Shown here in pieces: positions 1 to 7,786 of a DNA stretch of 64,000 nt. This DNA comes from Mycobacterium sp. ACS4054. Its GTDB lineage: Bacteria; Actinomycetota; Actinomycetes; Mycobacteriales; Mycobacteriaceae. The notes under the pieces were generated by a model. The model saw only the letters and a list, made by a program, of their open reading frames with translations. It did no database searches and was not told where the DNA came from. How positions within the stretch are numbered: the first letter of the stretch is position 1; every line of letters begins with the position of its first letter. Both the position numbers and the translations under genes were made by a program. The stretch lies in assembly GCF_001667275.1 (NCBI RefSeq), contig NZ_LZHV01000035.1, positions 1 to 64,000 on the forward strand, written 5' to 3'.

Positions 1-1
1 A

Positions 2-82
2 CACTCAACGCCGCCACAGCGCACTCAACGGACTACCACCCACCAGCCGACTGTGACCAACCTGCTGGCCGAGTACAGCTAG
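2..82 (+). CDS. Possible 3' end of an unidentified gene
   Basis: One frame is open from the left edge to a TAG at 80-82 and ends ...TNLLAEYS. The upstream part lies outside the window, so neither family nor function can be given. Its stop overlaps the stop of the convergent TetR gene by four bases, a common arrangement for converging genes. That overlap is the only support, and the short open frame could be chance in GC-rich DNA. Confidence 0.25.
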   Translation, partial: HSTPPQRTQRTTTHQPTVTNLLAEYS

Positions 83-723
83 GGCTCGAGAAGCCCGCCA
101 TCGGGCAGCGGCCGTTGGCAGATCGCGTGCGCTTCGGCGGCGCTGAGCCCGAACAGCCGCAGCACGTTTTCGGTGACGACGTCGGCGGCGTGCGCGTCGT
201 CGCGATCCGGATGGTGGCGCAACAGGTTTCCCAGGCCCAACAGCGCGCCGCCGGCCATGGCGAGGGCCAACTCGGGATCGTCGACGTCGAACCGCCCGGC
301 GGCCACGCCCGCTTTGATATCGCGCAGCGCCCGCGGAGCCAAGCCCCGTTCCGACGTCAACAACTCCATTCCGTTGGCCAGTAGAATCTGGCTCTCCTGG
401 GGCCTGCGCCGGAAGAGCCGGCCGGTGAGCCGGAAGCTGGTGGCGAAAGTCTCGGCCGGGTCCTCGATCGACTCGGTGAGCCGGTCCAACATCGACCCGT
501 AGGCGTCGAGCACGTCGGCCACCGCGGCCTCGAACAGCTGCTCCTTGCTGTCGAAGTGGTTGTAGAAGGACCCCATCCCGACGTCGGCGGCCTGGGTGAT
601 CTCGAGGACGGGCACGTTGACCTTGCCGTCGGCGATCAGTTGCTGTGCCGCTTTGACCAGCGCAGCCCGGGTGCGCCGCTTGCGCCGTTCCAGCCGGTTG
701 GCCGGCTCCGCCATCGCGCTCAT
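79..723 (-). CDS. TetR/AcrR family transcriptional regulator
   Basis: This 214-residue protein has the size and layout of a TetR repressor. The N-terminal helix-turn-helix is at about residues 20-65, with the recognition part reading ADVGMGSFYNHFDSKEQLF. The rest is a helical ligand-binding domain of no recognisable specificity. It is transcribed away from the ring-cleavage cassette starting at 821, with under 100 bases between them, so control of that cassette and of itself is the likely role. The second Met (714) is an alternative start. Family assignment is firm; the target genes are inferred from position. Confidence 0.88.
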   Translation of the reverse strand: MSAMAEPANRLERRKRRTRAALVKAAQQLIADGKVNVPVLEITQAADVGMGSFYNHFDSKEQLFEAAVADVLDAYGSMLDRLTESIEDPAETFATSFRLTGRLFRRRPQESQILLANGMELLTSERGLAPRALRDIKAGVAAGRFDVDDPELALAMAGGALLGLGNLLRHHPDRDDAHAADVVTENVLRLFGLSAAEAHAICQRPLPDGGLLEP

Positions 724-749
724 GACCAGCAGTATGCATCAGTAATGAA

Positions 750-802
750 GATTCCGTCAGACTCTTGACTGAACGTTGTCTCGTATGTGACGATTTCGTC
801 AG
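750..802. promoter_or_regulatory. Candidate TetR operator region in the divergent promoter
   Basis: The 97 bases between the divergent TetR and dioxygenase genes hold an 11-base direct repeat with one mismatch, GATTCCGTCAG at 750-760 and GATTTCGTCAG at 792-802. They also hold a loose dyad TCAG-N8-CTGA at 757-772. Such elements are typical of TetR operators, but the dyad is weak and I could not define a convincing -10/-35 pair. Binding by the adjacent regulator is inferred. Confidence 0.35.
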
Positions 803-820
803 TTACCTTTGGGAGTGGTC

Positions 821-1951
821 ATGGATCTGACGAAGAACGCGCGCGACCACGCGCACAGCGAGCAGGGCGCGCGGCCCGGCGAGCATCCCGGCCGGTCCCG
901 CAACCCGGTGATCAAAGTCGCCGACATCGCGTGGTTGGAGTTCGAGCGGCCGGATATGTCGCGAGCCGAGGCGTTCGCCCGGGCGTTCGGCTTCCACGCG
1001 GCGCAACACGGGCCCGACGAACTGCAACTGCGCGGGACCCGGGCCGGCGCGCCATGCGTCATCGTGCGTCGCGGACCGCGCAGCCGCTTCACCGGGGCGG
1101 CGTTCCGGGCGTCCGACGAGGCGGACGTGCTCCGGCTGGCGGCCCACGCCGACGCACCCGTTCGGCCGCTGCCGGAGACCATCGGCGGGCGCTCGGTCGA
1201 CCTGACCGACCCGAGCGGCATACGCGTCCGCGTCGTCGCCGGCATGCACGAACTCCCCGAACTGCCGGGCCAGGCCGTCCACGACTTCAACTTCGGACGC
1301 GACGTGCGGCGCACCAACACCGGCCAGCGTCCCCCACGAGTTCCCGCTCAAGTGCAGCGCCTGGGCCACCTGGTGCTGCAGTCGACCAAGTACCTCGAGA
1401 CGCTGAACTGGTACCTGGACAACCTGGGCATGATCGTCAGCGATTTCCTGTACTTCCCCGGTCAGCGCGACCGGGGGCCGACCATGAGCTTCATCCGGTG
1501 CGACCGGGGGTCGACACCCGCCGATCACCACACGCTGGCGATGGCCCTGGGTCCGGCCAACCGCTACGTCCATTCGGCGTATCAGGTCAGCGATCTCGAC
1601 GCGCTGGCCGCTGGCGGCGAATACCTCGGCGCGCGAGGCTATTCCAGGTCCTGGGGAATCGGCAGGCATATCCAGGGCAGCCAGATTTTCGACTACTGGC
1701 GCGACCCCGACGGTTACCTGTTCGAACACTTCACCGATGGCGACCTGTTCGATGACACGCTGGACCCGGGCTGGGCGCCCTTCACCGCATCCGGGCTGGC
1801 CCAGTGGGGGCCGCCGGCCACCAGGGATTTTCTCGGCGCCGACGCGAAATCGGCTCCCGGAGAATTACTTTCGATGATCGCAGCGCTGCGCGCGCACAAT
1901 GAGTTCGATATCAAACGCCTGATCGGCCTACTGAAAGTGCCCACCTCATGA
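821..1951 (+). CDS. VOC-superfamily extradiol (catechol-type) dioxygenase
   Basis: A protein of 376 residues with two VOC repeats, the architecture of type I extradiol dioxygenases, which open catecholic rings with Fe(II) and O2. In the C-terminal repeat the usual 2-His-1-Glu iron ligands are visible as H183 (RLGHLVLQ), H251 (YVHSAYQVSD) and E302 (YLFEHFTDGD). The ATG at 821 was chosen because GGGAG sits five bases upstream; a TTG at 809 is in frame. It overlaps the FAH-family gene by four bases and is the first gene of a three-gene operon. The substrate is not evident; ring cleavage of a hydroxylated aromatic is inferred from the neighbours. Confidence 0.85.
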   Translation: MDLTKNARDHAHSEQGARPGEHPGRSRNPVIKVADIAWLEFERPDMSRAEAFARAFGFHAAQHGPDELQLRGTRAGAPCVIVRRGPRSRFTGAAFRASDEADVLRLAAHADAPVRPLPETIGGRSVDLTDPSGIRVRVVAGMHELPELPGQAVHDFNFGRDVRRTNTGQRPPRVPAQVQRLGHLVLQSTKYLETLNWYLDNLGMIVSDFLYFPGQRDRGPTMSFIRCDRGSTPADHHTLAMALGPANRYVHSAYQVSDLDALAAGGEYLGARGYSRSWGIGRHIQGSQIFDYWRDPDGYLFEHFTDGDLFDDTLDPGWAPFTASGLAQWGPPATRDFLGADAKSAPGELLSMIAALRAHNEFDIKRLIGLLKVPTS

Positions 1952-2898
1952 CCCTCTCCGTGCTGCACACCGCCTCCGAAGCCGGCCATGCGTGGTGGCT
2001 CAAATCCGCCCAGGGCGCCGCCCGGATCGAGACCGCGGCCACCAGCACCGCCGCGCTGCTGGCCGACCGGGCCGCGATCGAACGGGCCGCCGCCAGCACC
2101 GATCTCGTCGCGGTCGATACCCTCGCGCTGATTTCACCGGTCACCCGACCGTGCCGGGTCATCGCCCAGATGACCAACTTCGAGTCGCACGTCAAAGACG
2201 CCGGAATGGATCCGGCGTCCATCCCGCTCACCTTCTTCCGCAAGGCCTCGGCGTCCATCAACGGCCCGTTCGACGACATCGTCAAACCCCGCCACGTCCG
2301 CTTTCTCGACTACGAAGTGGAGATCGGGTTGGTGATCGGCCGTCCGATCCCGGTCGGCACCACCATCTCCGACGCCAACCTCGGTGAATTCATCGCCGGG
2401 TTGGTCGTCACCAACGACGTGTCGGCGCGGGATATTCAACTCCCGCAGACCCAGTTCTACGAGGCCAAGTCGTATCCGACCTTCACACCCGTCGGCCCGG
2501 AGCTGGTGCTGCTCACCGCCGATGAACTCAAGCGCTTCGGCGATCTTCGGCTGCGGCTGAGTGTCAATGGCCACGAACGGCAAAACGCCCTCGTCGAGGG
2601 CGACATGCTGTACCGGCCGCTGGAGGCGCTGCAGTCGCTCACCCAGTTCCAGGAACTCGCCCCGGGGGACCTGGTCCTCACCGGCACTCCCGCGGGCACC
2701 GCGCTGAGCGCCCCGGCGAAGCCCATGCAGCTCATCGGAAACCTGTTGCCGCCGGCCGTCAAATGGAAGATGTTCTTCTCGCGGCAGGAGGCCAATCCCA
2801 AATACCTGCATGACGGTGACGTGGTCGCGGCGTCGGTGGCCACCGACGACGGAACCATCGACCTCGGAACACAGCGCACCACAATCCGATTCGCGTGA
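1948..2898 (+). CDS. Fumarylacetoacetate hydrolase (FAH) family protein
   Basis: This 316-residue protein belongs to the FAH superfamily, whose members hydrolyse, hydrate or decarboxylate 2-oxo/enol acids using a divalent metal. The metal-site pattern is recognisable: the acidic stretch FLDYEVEIGLVIGRP (ExE) near residue 115 and the Asp in VTNDVSARDIQ. It starts inside the dioxygenase stop (ATGA overlap) and runs into the hydroxylase gene with a further overlap, so the three are translationally coupled. In a meta-cleavage pathway it would act on the ring-opened product. Whether it is a C-C hydrolase, hydratase or decarboxylase cannot be told from sequence. Confidence 0.85.
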   Translation: MTLSVLHTASEAGHAWWLKSAQGAARIETAATSTAALLADRAAIERAAASTDLVAVDTLALISPVTRPCRVIAQMTNFESHVKDAGMDPASIPLTFFRKASASINGPFDDIVKPRHVRFLDYEVEIGLVIGRPIPVGTTISDANLGEFIAGLVVTNDVSARDIQLPQTQFYEAKSYPTFTPVGPELVLLTADELKRFGDLRLRLSVNGHERQNALVEGDMLYRPLEALQSLTQFQELAPGDLVLTGTPAGTALSAPAKPMQLIGNLLPPAVKWKMFFSRQEANPKYLHDGDVVAASVATDDGTIDLGTQRTTIRFA

Positions 2899-4523
2899 CC
2901 ATGACCCGGGTTCCCGTCGTCATCGTCGGCGCCGGCCCGACCGGCGTCACCGCCGCCACGCTGCTGGCGCAGTACGGCGTGCACTGCCTGGTGCTCGACC
3001 GGTGGCCCGGCGTGTACCCGCAACCGCGCGCGGTGCACCTGGACGACGAGATCTATCGAATCATCGCCCGCCTCGGGCTGGCCGACGAATTCGCCGCGAT
3101 ATCGCGGCCGACGCTGGGCCTGCGGTTGGTGGACAACCGGTTTCGGACGCTTGCCGAGTTCAACCGCGACCCCGGTGGCAGTGTGCACGGCTTCCCGCAG
3201 GCCAACATGTTCGACCAGCCGGAACTGGAAGCCCTGCTGCGGACCAACCTCGACCGCCACCCCAACGCCCGACTCCGGGGGGACGCCGAGGTCACCGACA
3301 TCACGGCGGCCGGAACACACATCCGGGTCACCTTCACCGACCGCTCCGACGGCCGCGTTCATCACGTCGACGCCGACTACCTGCTCGGCTGCGACGGCGC
3401 CAATAGCTTGGTGCGCGCCAAGATCGGCTCGGCCATGCGGGATTTGAACTTCGAGCAGCGCTGGCTGGTGGTCGACATCGCCAGCGACGCGGACCTGGGC
3501 CAATGGGATGGGGTGCACCAGGTGTGCGACCCGAAACGCGCGGGCACCTACATGCGAATCGGGCCGGGCCGGTACCGGTGGGAGTTCCGGCTGCTGGCCG
3601 GCGAAACCGCGAACGACTTCGGCGCCCTGGAGCGGCTGCGGCCGCTGATCATGCCATGGACCAGCGCCGTGCCCGCCAGCGCGCTGACGCTCTTGCGGGT
3701 CGCCGAGTACACCTTCCGAGCCCAGATCGCCGACCGCTGGCGCCGTGGGAACGTGTTTCTCCTCGGCGACGCGGCGCACCTCACTCCCCCGTTCATCGGC
3801 CAGGGCATGGGGGCGGGCCTGCGGGACGCGGCCAACCTCGCGTGGAAGATCGCCGGAGTCCACCTCGGCACCCTGGCGCCCGACGTGCTGGAAACCTATG
3901 AGCGGGAACGCAAGCCTCATGCCCGATCCATGATCCGGTTGGCGCTGGGCATCGGCTGGGCGATGACGGGCGGTGGCCGCCTGGGCGACGGGGTGCGCCG
4001 GGCGGTGTTGCCGCGGTTGCGGCTCATCCCTGGCCTCCGCGAGAAGGTCGTCGATTCGAAAACGCCGGCGCTGCGTCGTTCCGCGTGGGTGTGCGCGTCC
4101 CGACAACCACGCCGGCTCGCCGGCACGCTGTGCCCGAATCCGCGCGTAGGCCAGGGAATTCGCTTGGATGACGCGCTCGGCGCCGGTTTCGCGTTGATCA
4201 CCACCGCCCGCCCCACCGCGGCCGATGAGGCGGCGCTGCGGCGGCGAAATGTCGCCGTGTTGGTGGCCGACGCCGACAGCCCGCTGGGGTCATGGCTGCG
4301 CCGCGGGCGTGCCAGCGCCGCGCTGGTGCGCCCCGACCGGACCGTGGCGCGGGCCGGCCGGGATCTCGCCGCCCTCTGTGGGTGGGCGGCCACCGCCCTT
4401 GCGGCCGGAAAGGATCAGTCGGACGCCGGCGGCCGGGCGACGATCACGGGGATGCGGACCGAGTGCAAGACCGAGTTGCTGACCGAACCCAGCAGTATGC
4501 CCGAGAGCCCGCCCCGGCCGTGA
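2895..4523 (+). CDS. FAD-dependent aromatic hydroxylase (MhpA/PHBH-like monooxygenase)
   Basis: A class A flavoprotein monooxygenase of about 540 residues. The three fingerprints are present: the GxGxxG dinucleotide fold at the N-terminus (VIVGAGPTGVTAATLLAQYG), the DG motif (LLGCDGANSLVR) and the GD motif (VFLLGDAAHLTPPFIGQGMG). These enzymes use NAD(P)H and O2 to hydroxylate phenolic rings, which fits a step before the dioxygenase at 821. The C-terminal part resembles the thioredoxin-like domain of MhpA relatives. GTG 2895 or ATG 2901 may be the start. The last 36 codons run antisense into the universal stress gene, so the C-terminal tail may be a read-on extension. Confidence 0.86.
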   Translation: MTMTRVPVVIVGAGPTGVTAATLLAQYGVHCLVLDRWPGVYPQPRAVHLDDEIYRIIARLGLADEFAAISRPTLGLRLVDNRFRTLAEFNRDPGGSVHGFPQANMFDQPELEALLRTNLDRHPNARLRGDAEVTDITAAGTHIRVTFTDRSDGRVHHVDADYLLGCDGANSLVRAKIGSAMRDLNFEQRWLVVDIASDADLGQWDGVHQVCDPKRAGTYMRIGPGRYRWEFRLLAGETANDFGALERLRPLIMPWTSAVPASALTLLRVAEYTFRAQIADRWRRGNVFLLGDAAHLTPPFIGQGMGAGLRDAANLAWKIAGVHLGTLAPDVLETYERERKPHARSMIRLALGIGWAMTGGGRLGDGVRRAVLPRLRLIPGLREKVVDSKTPALRRSAWVCASRQPRRLAGTLCPNPRVGQGIRLDDALGAGFALITTARPTAADEAALRRRNVAVLVADADSPLGSWLRRGRASAALVRPDRTVARAGRDLAALCGWAATALAAGKDQSDAGGRATITGMRTECKTELLTEPSSMPESPPRP

Positions 4524-5314
4524 CTGCCGACGACGAGAAGCTGGGCGGTCTTGGACTGTTCGGCGAGCTGACGGGCCGGCCCGTCCCGGACGACCAACCG
4601 ATGCACGGTCACATCGGGATAGCGCTCCTGCCAGCCGGCCAGGTTTTCGGCGAGGCTGCGATGAGCTTCCGCTTCCAGTGACGACCAATCCGCTTCCGGG
4701 AGTTCGCTTATCGCGATGTCACTCCACGCGTGCAGGGCCACCAGATCGACACCGCGCCGGGAGGCCTCGTCGAACGCGATTGCGGTAGCGAGCCCGGAAG
4801 CCGGCGACCCGTCGACGCCCAGCAGGACGGGAGCGTTGGGCGCTTCCGGTTGGTCGGGGACGTCGGCGCCATGGACGACGGCGACCGGACAATTGGCGTG
4901 CCGCACCACGGTGGCACTGACCGACCCGAGGACGCCCCGGGCCAGCAGGCCCCGCCCGGCCGTGCCCACGACGACCATCGCCGCCTCGTCGGACATCTTG
5001 ATCAGCGCCAGCGCCGGGCTGGAGTACACGAGTTCCCTGTTGATGGTGATCTTCGCATCCGCCGGCAGCGACTCCTCGGCGAGCTTGATCGCGTGCATGA
5101 TCGCCTTCTTGCCCTCGTCCTCCAGCCGCACGACGAGAGATTCGGGGTACGGGACCGGTGGAAAGGTGGCGGTGGGGGTCGTCACCGCGTGCACGACGGT
5201 GAGTGGAATCTTTCGCAGGGCCGCCTCGTGGGCGGCCCAGGTGGCGGCGGCATTCGATGCCGGCGAGCCGTCGACCGCGACGACGATGCCGCGCTGTTGG
5301 TCAGGTGCTGACAT
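4415..5314 (-). CDS. Tandem-domain universal stress protein
   Basis: This 299-residue protein holds two Usp domains, about residues 8-148 and 158-295. Each ends in the ATP-binding signature G-x2-G-x9-G(S/T): VVGTAGRGLLARGVLGS and VVGSHGRGGLSGILLGS. M. tuberculosis has several two-domain Usps of this length, many of them in the DosR dormancy regulon, and they bind ATP and influence growth arrest. A good ribosome site (GGAGGGAG) precedes ATG 5314. A DosR-like box lies 52-71 bases upstream, supporting hypoxia or NO induction. The gene overlaps the end of the convergent FAD hydroxylase by 109 bases. Confidence 0.92.
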   Translation of the reverse strand: MSAPDQQRGIVVAVDGSPASNAAATWAAHEAALRKIPLTVVHAVTTPTATFPPVPYPESLVVRLEDEGKKAIMHAIKLAEESLPADAKITINRELVYSSPALALIKMSDEAAMVVVGTAGRGLLARGVLGSVSATVVRHANCPVAVVHGADVPDQPEAPNAPVLLGVDGSPASGLATAIAFDEASRRGVDLVALHAWSDIAISELPEADWSSLEAEAHRSLAENLAGWQERYPDVTVHRLVVRDGPARQLAEQSKTAQLLVVGSHGRGGLSGILLGSVSNSVLHSVRIPVIVARPPASD

Positions 5315-5365
5315 TTCGTTCTCCCTCCATCACCAGCGACGCTATTGACGCGCGACGCCGCCGGT

Positions 5366-5385
5366 CGTGAGGCTTAAGTCCCTAA
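5366..5385 (-). promoter_or_regulatory. DosR-like box upstream of the universal stress gene
   Basis: Read on the minus strand, the site is TTAGGGACTTAAGCCTCACG. Against the DosR consensus TTSGGGACTWWAGTCCCSAA I count 14 of 20 positions, with the left half GGGACTTAAG intact and the right half degenerate. It lies 52-71 bases before the start codon, a normal DosR distance. The match, the position and the Usp family together support it. DosR itself is not in the window. Confidence 0.5.
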
Positions 5386-5440
5386 CCAACGGGACGGAGG
5401 GCTTTGTCGTCGATGAGTTAAGACGGCCGTAACGCCATGG

Positions 5441-6277
5441 TCACCCGCCGGTCAGCTCCGTCACGAAGTCGATGAGTTCCTCGACCCGACTGATCAGTGC
5501 CGGCTCGAGGTCGTTCCAGTCGCGCACCCGCGACCGGATATGCCGCCAGGCCCTGCCGATGTCCGCCTGGCCGGCGTGCGGCAGGCCGAGCGCCCGGCAC
5601 GCGCCGTGCTTCCACTCGATGTGTCGCGGCACGTCCGGCCACGCCGTCAGGCCCAGCCGCTGGGGTTTTACGGCCTGCCAGATGTCGACGTAGGGGTGGC
5701 CGACCACCAGGGTGTCACCGCCGCCCGGTCCGCGCCGCACCGCCTCGGCGATCCGCGCCTCCTTCGAACCCGCGACCAGGTGGTCGACGAGCACACCAAG
5801 CCGACGCCCCGGACCCGGGGCGAACTCGGCGACGATGTCCACCAGGTCGTCGACGCCGCCGAGGTGCTCGACGACGACCCCCTCGATGCGCAGGTCCTCA
5901 CCCCACACCTGCGCGATCAGCTCGGCGTCGTGACGGCCCTCGACGTAAATCCGGCTGGCGCGGGCGACGCGGGCGCGCGCGCCCGGCACCGAGACCGAAC
6001 CCGACGCCGTCCGCGCCGCGGCGGTGGGCGCCGCGCGACGCGGCGCGGTAAGGATCACCGGGCGACCGTCGATCAAATACCCAGGGCCCAAAGGGAAACC
6101 ACGCACGTGTCCGCGCCGGTCCTCCAGGTCGACCCGGCCGTACTCGACCCGCACCACCGCACCGACGTACCCCGTCTCGACGTCCTCGACCACCAGGCCC
6201 GGTTCGGCCGGCTGCTCGGTCGAACGGGGCTTGCGCCGGCCCGCGGCGAGGACATCGGTTCCGTAGCGATCAATCAC
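5441..6277 (-). CDS. DUF3097 family protein
   Basis: A 278-residue actinobacterial protein of the DUF3097 family, recognisable from the N-terminal block MIDRYGTDVLA and the central VEGRHDAELIAQVWGEDL, which resembles a Toprim-like acidic segment (E...D). An Ala/Arg-rich linker around residues 80-105 separates two conserved halves. No signal peptide or membrane segment is visible. Function is unknown; the Toprim-like reading would suggest nucleic-acid handling but is only an impression. It is divergent from the DUF3349 gene and monocistronic as far as can be seen. Confidence 0.82.
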   Translation of the reverse strand: MIDRYGTDVLAAGRRKPRSTEQPAEPGLVVEDVETGYVGAVVRVEYGRVDLEDRRGHVRGFPLGPGYLIDGRPVILTAPRRAAPTAAARTASGSVSVPGARARVARASRIYVEGRHDAELIAQVWGEDLRIEGVVVEHLGGVDDLVDIVAEFAPGPGRRLGVLVDHLVAGSKEARIAEAVRRGPGGGDTLVVGHPYVDIWQAVKPQRLGLTAWPDVPRHIEWKHGACRALGLPHAGQADIGRAWRHIRSRVRDWNDLEPALISRVEELIDFVTELTGG

Positions 6278-6496
6278 GCGGCAATCCTAGAAAGCCTTGC
6301 GGCCAAACGCCGTTACGGCGCGCCCGGCAAAGCGGCATCGTGGCGAAGATCGCGCGTGCCGCCGCCCGGCAATCCGCGTGTAAAAAATGCGTTTTAACTG
6401 TGTGGCGTTACTGAGCTGATCGCGTTGGCGATGGTACGTTGCTACCGGTAAGGCTGCCGCTAATTCTTACAACGCGGCGGTGAGCGAGGTGGGACT

Positions 6497-6784
6497 ATGG
6501 ACCTGGCCCTTTGGGTGTCGAGCATCGTGGCTTTCGTGCGGGCCGGTTACCCCGCCGGCATGCCCACGACCGGATATGCCCCCCTGGCGGCCCTGGCTCG
6601 GCGGCGCCTGTGTAACGACGAGATCACCGCCATCGCAAGCAAACTCATGAGGCGGCAATTCTGGCCGATCAGCCGCATTGATATCGGCGTGGAAATCACC
6701 CGGGTCACCAACCAGTTGCCGTTGCCGGCCGACGTCGCGCGCATCGAACATCGCCTCAATGAGATCCGCTGCGCGCGTGGATAA
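6497..6784 (+). CDS. DUF3349 small conserved protein
   Basis: A 95-residue protein matching the mycobacterial DUF3349 family. It has an N-terminal helix (LALWVSSIVAFVRAGYPAGM), the YAPLAALARRRLCNDEI block and a C-terminal helix ending in IEHRLNEIR. An AGGTGGGA ribosome site precedes ATG 6497. The 219-base region shared with the divergent DUF3097 gene includes an AT-rich stretch near 6380-6400 that probably holds promoters, but I cannot fit a clear -10/-35 pair. It converges with the patatin gene. Function unknown. Confidence 0.78.
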   Translation: MDLALWVSSIVAFVRAGYPAGMPTTGYAPLAALARRRLCNDEITAIASKLMRRQFWPISRIDIGVEITRVTNQLPLPADVARIEHRLNEIRCARG

Positions 6785-6808
6785 GCGCCGCCACGGCCGC
6801 TGACTCCG

Positions 6809-7774
6809 CTACGGCGCGCCTTTCGACGGGCCACCGCACGCCGCCAGGTAATCCGGGTAGCTCCAGGTCCGCAGAAAATCCCGGCCCGCCTGCAGTCCCC
6901 GTTGGTAGAGGCCGTCGCGCTGCTCGGCGGTGATGTCGAAGTCGATCGGGCTGACGTCCTCGGCGGGAACGAAGATGGTGCGCCGAACGGTGCACGGGTC
7001 GTCGATATAGGCGTTGTCCTGATTGCTCACCAGCGTTTCGATCGCTGCGATGCCCAACGAGACCGGCCCATGAACCGGGTGGGTCGGCGGGATGCCGGGC
7101 CGCGCCGACAGCCGGATCCCGAACGTCGGCCATCGCGGCTGCGCGCCGGGGCGATCGAAAAGCTCCACCGGAAAGTCCGATAACAAGCCACCGTCGACCC
7201 AGGTGGCGCTGCCGACCCGGACGGGTTCGAACACAAAGGGAATCGCCGATGAAGCGTGCACCGCGCGGGCCACCGGAAAGTCGTCGGGGTCGATGCCGTA
7301 GGAACCGAGGTCCCACGGGATGCGCACCAGCCGGCGCCGGGACAGGTCGCTGGCCGTCACCACGAGCGACCAGGCGAACTGGTCAGGTTCCTCGCCCGTG
7401 CGAAGATCGCCGAACGTCCGGACTCCCAAGTCCGCGAGCAGACCGGCTAGCAGCCGTTCCAAGTAGGCGCCGCGGTAGACCCCGTCGGACACCAGCAGCG
7501 ACAGTCCCCCACCGATCAGCGGCACGTGTCCGATCAAATTGCGGTCCAGGAACTTTCGGTAGTCGATGGACCGCATCACTTCCGCGAGCCGGGTCAGCGG
7601 TTCACCCGCGACCTGCAGCGCCGCGACCAGCGACGCCACGACCGCGCCCGCGCTGCTGCCCGCGACGCGGGGAAACCGGTAACCGGCGTCGGCCAGCGCG
7701 TCGACCGCGCCGACCAGGCCGATCCCCCGGACACCGCCACCTTCACACACCAGATCGGCGCGGCTCACGCTCAT
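6809..7774 (-). CDS. Patatin-like phospholipase
   Basis: This 321-residue protein has all patatin landmarks. The oxyanion-hole glycine stretch CEGGGVRGIGL is near residue 12, the nucleophile serine elbow GSSAG near residue 40, and the catalytic Asp in DGGLLSDFPVELF near residue 195. Patatins hydrolyse acyl-ester bonds of phospholipids and glycerolipids. No signal peptide is visible. It lies 12 bases downstream of the ABC ATPase gene and is probably its last operon member, as with Rv2037c next to Rv2038c in M. tuberculosis. A role in supplying glycerol-phosphate-type ligands to the importer is speculative. Confidence 0.9.
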   Translation of the reverse strand: MSVSRADLVCEGGGVRGIGLVGAVDALADAGYRFPRVAGSSAGAVVASLVAALQVAGEPLTRLAEVMRSIDYRKFLDRNLIGHVPLIGGGLSLLVSDGVYRGAYLERLLAGLLADLGVRTFGDLRTGEEPDQFAWSLVVTASDLSRRRLVRIPWDLGSYGIDPDDFPVARAVHASSAIPFVFEPVRVGSATWVDGGLLSDFPVELFDRPGAQPRWPTFGIRLSARPGIPPTHPVHGPVSLGIAAIETLVSNQDNAYIDDPCTVRRTIFVPAEDVSPIDFDITAEQRDGLYQRGLQAGRDFLRTWSYPDYLAACGGPSKGAP

Positions 7775-7786
7775 GGCCCTACCCCC

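Noticed and set aside
2457..4106. A 549-codon minus-strand frame across the FAH-type and hydroxylase genes
   Set aside because: The composition is typical of a shadow frame, and both sense frames carry clear catalytic motifs.
5388..5407. A second DosR box next to the first
   Set aside because: Only GGGAC and a few other positions match; the right half is absent.
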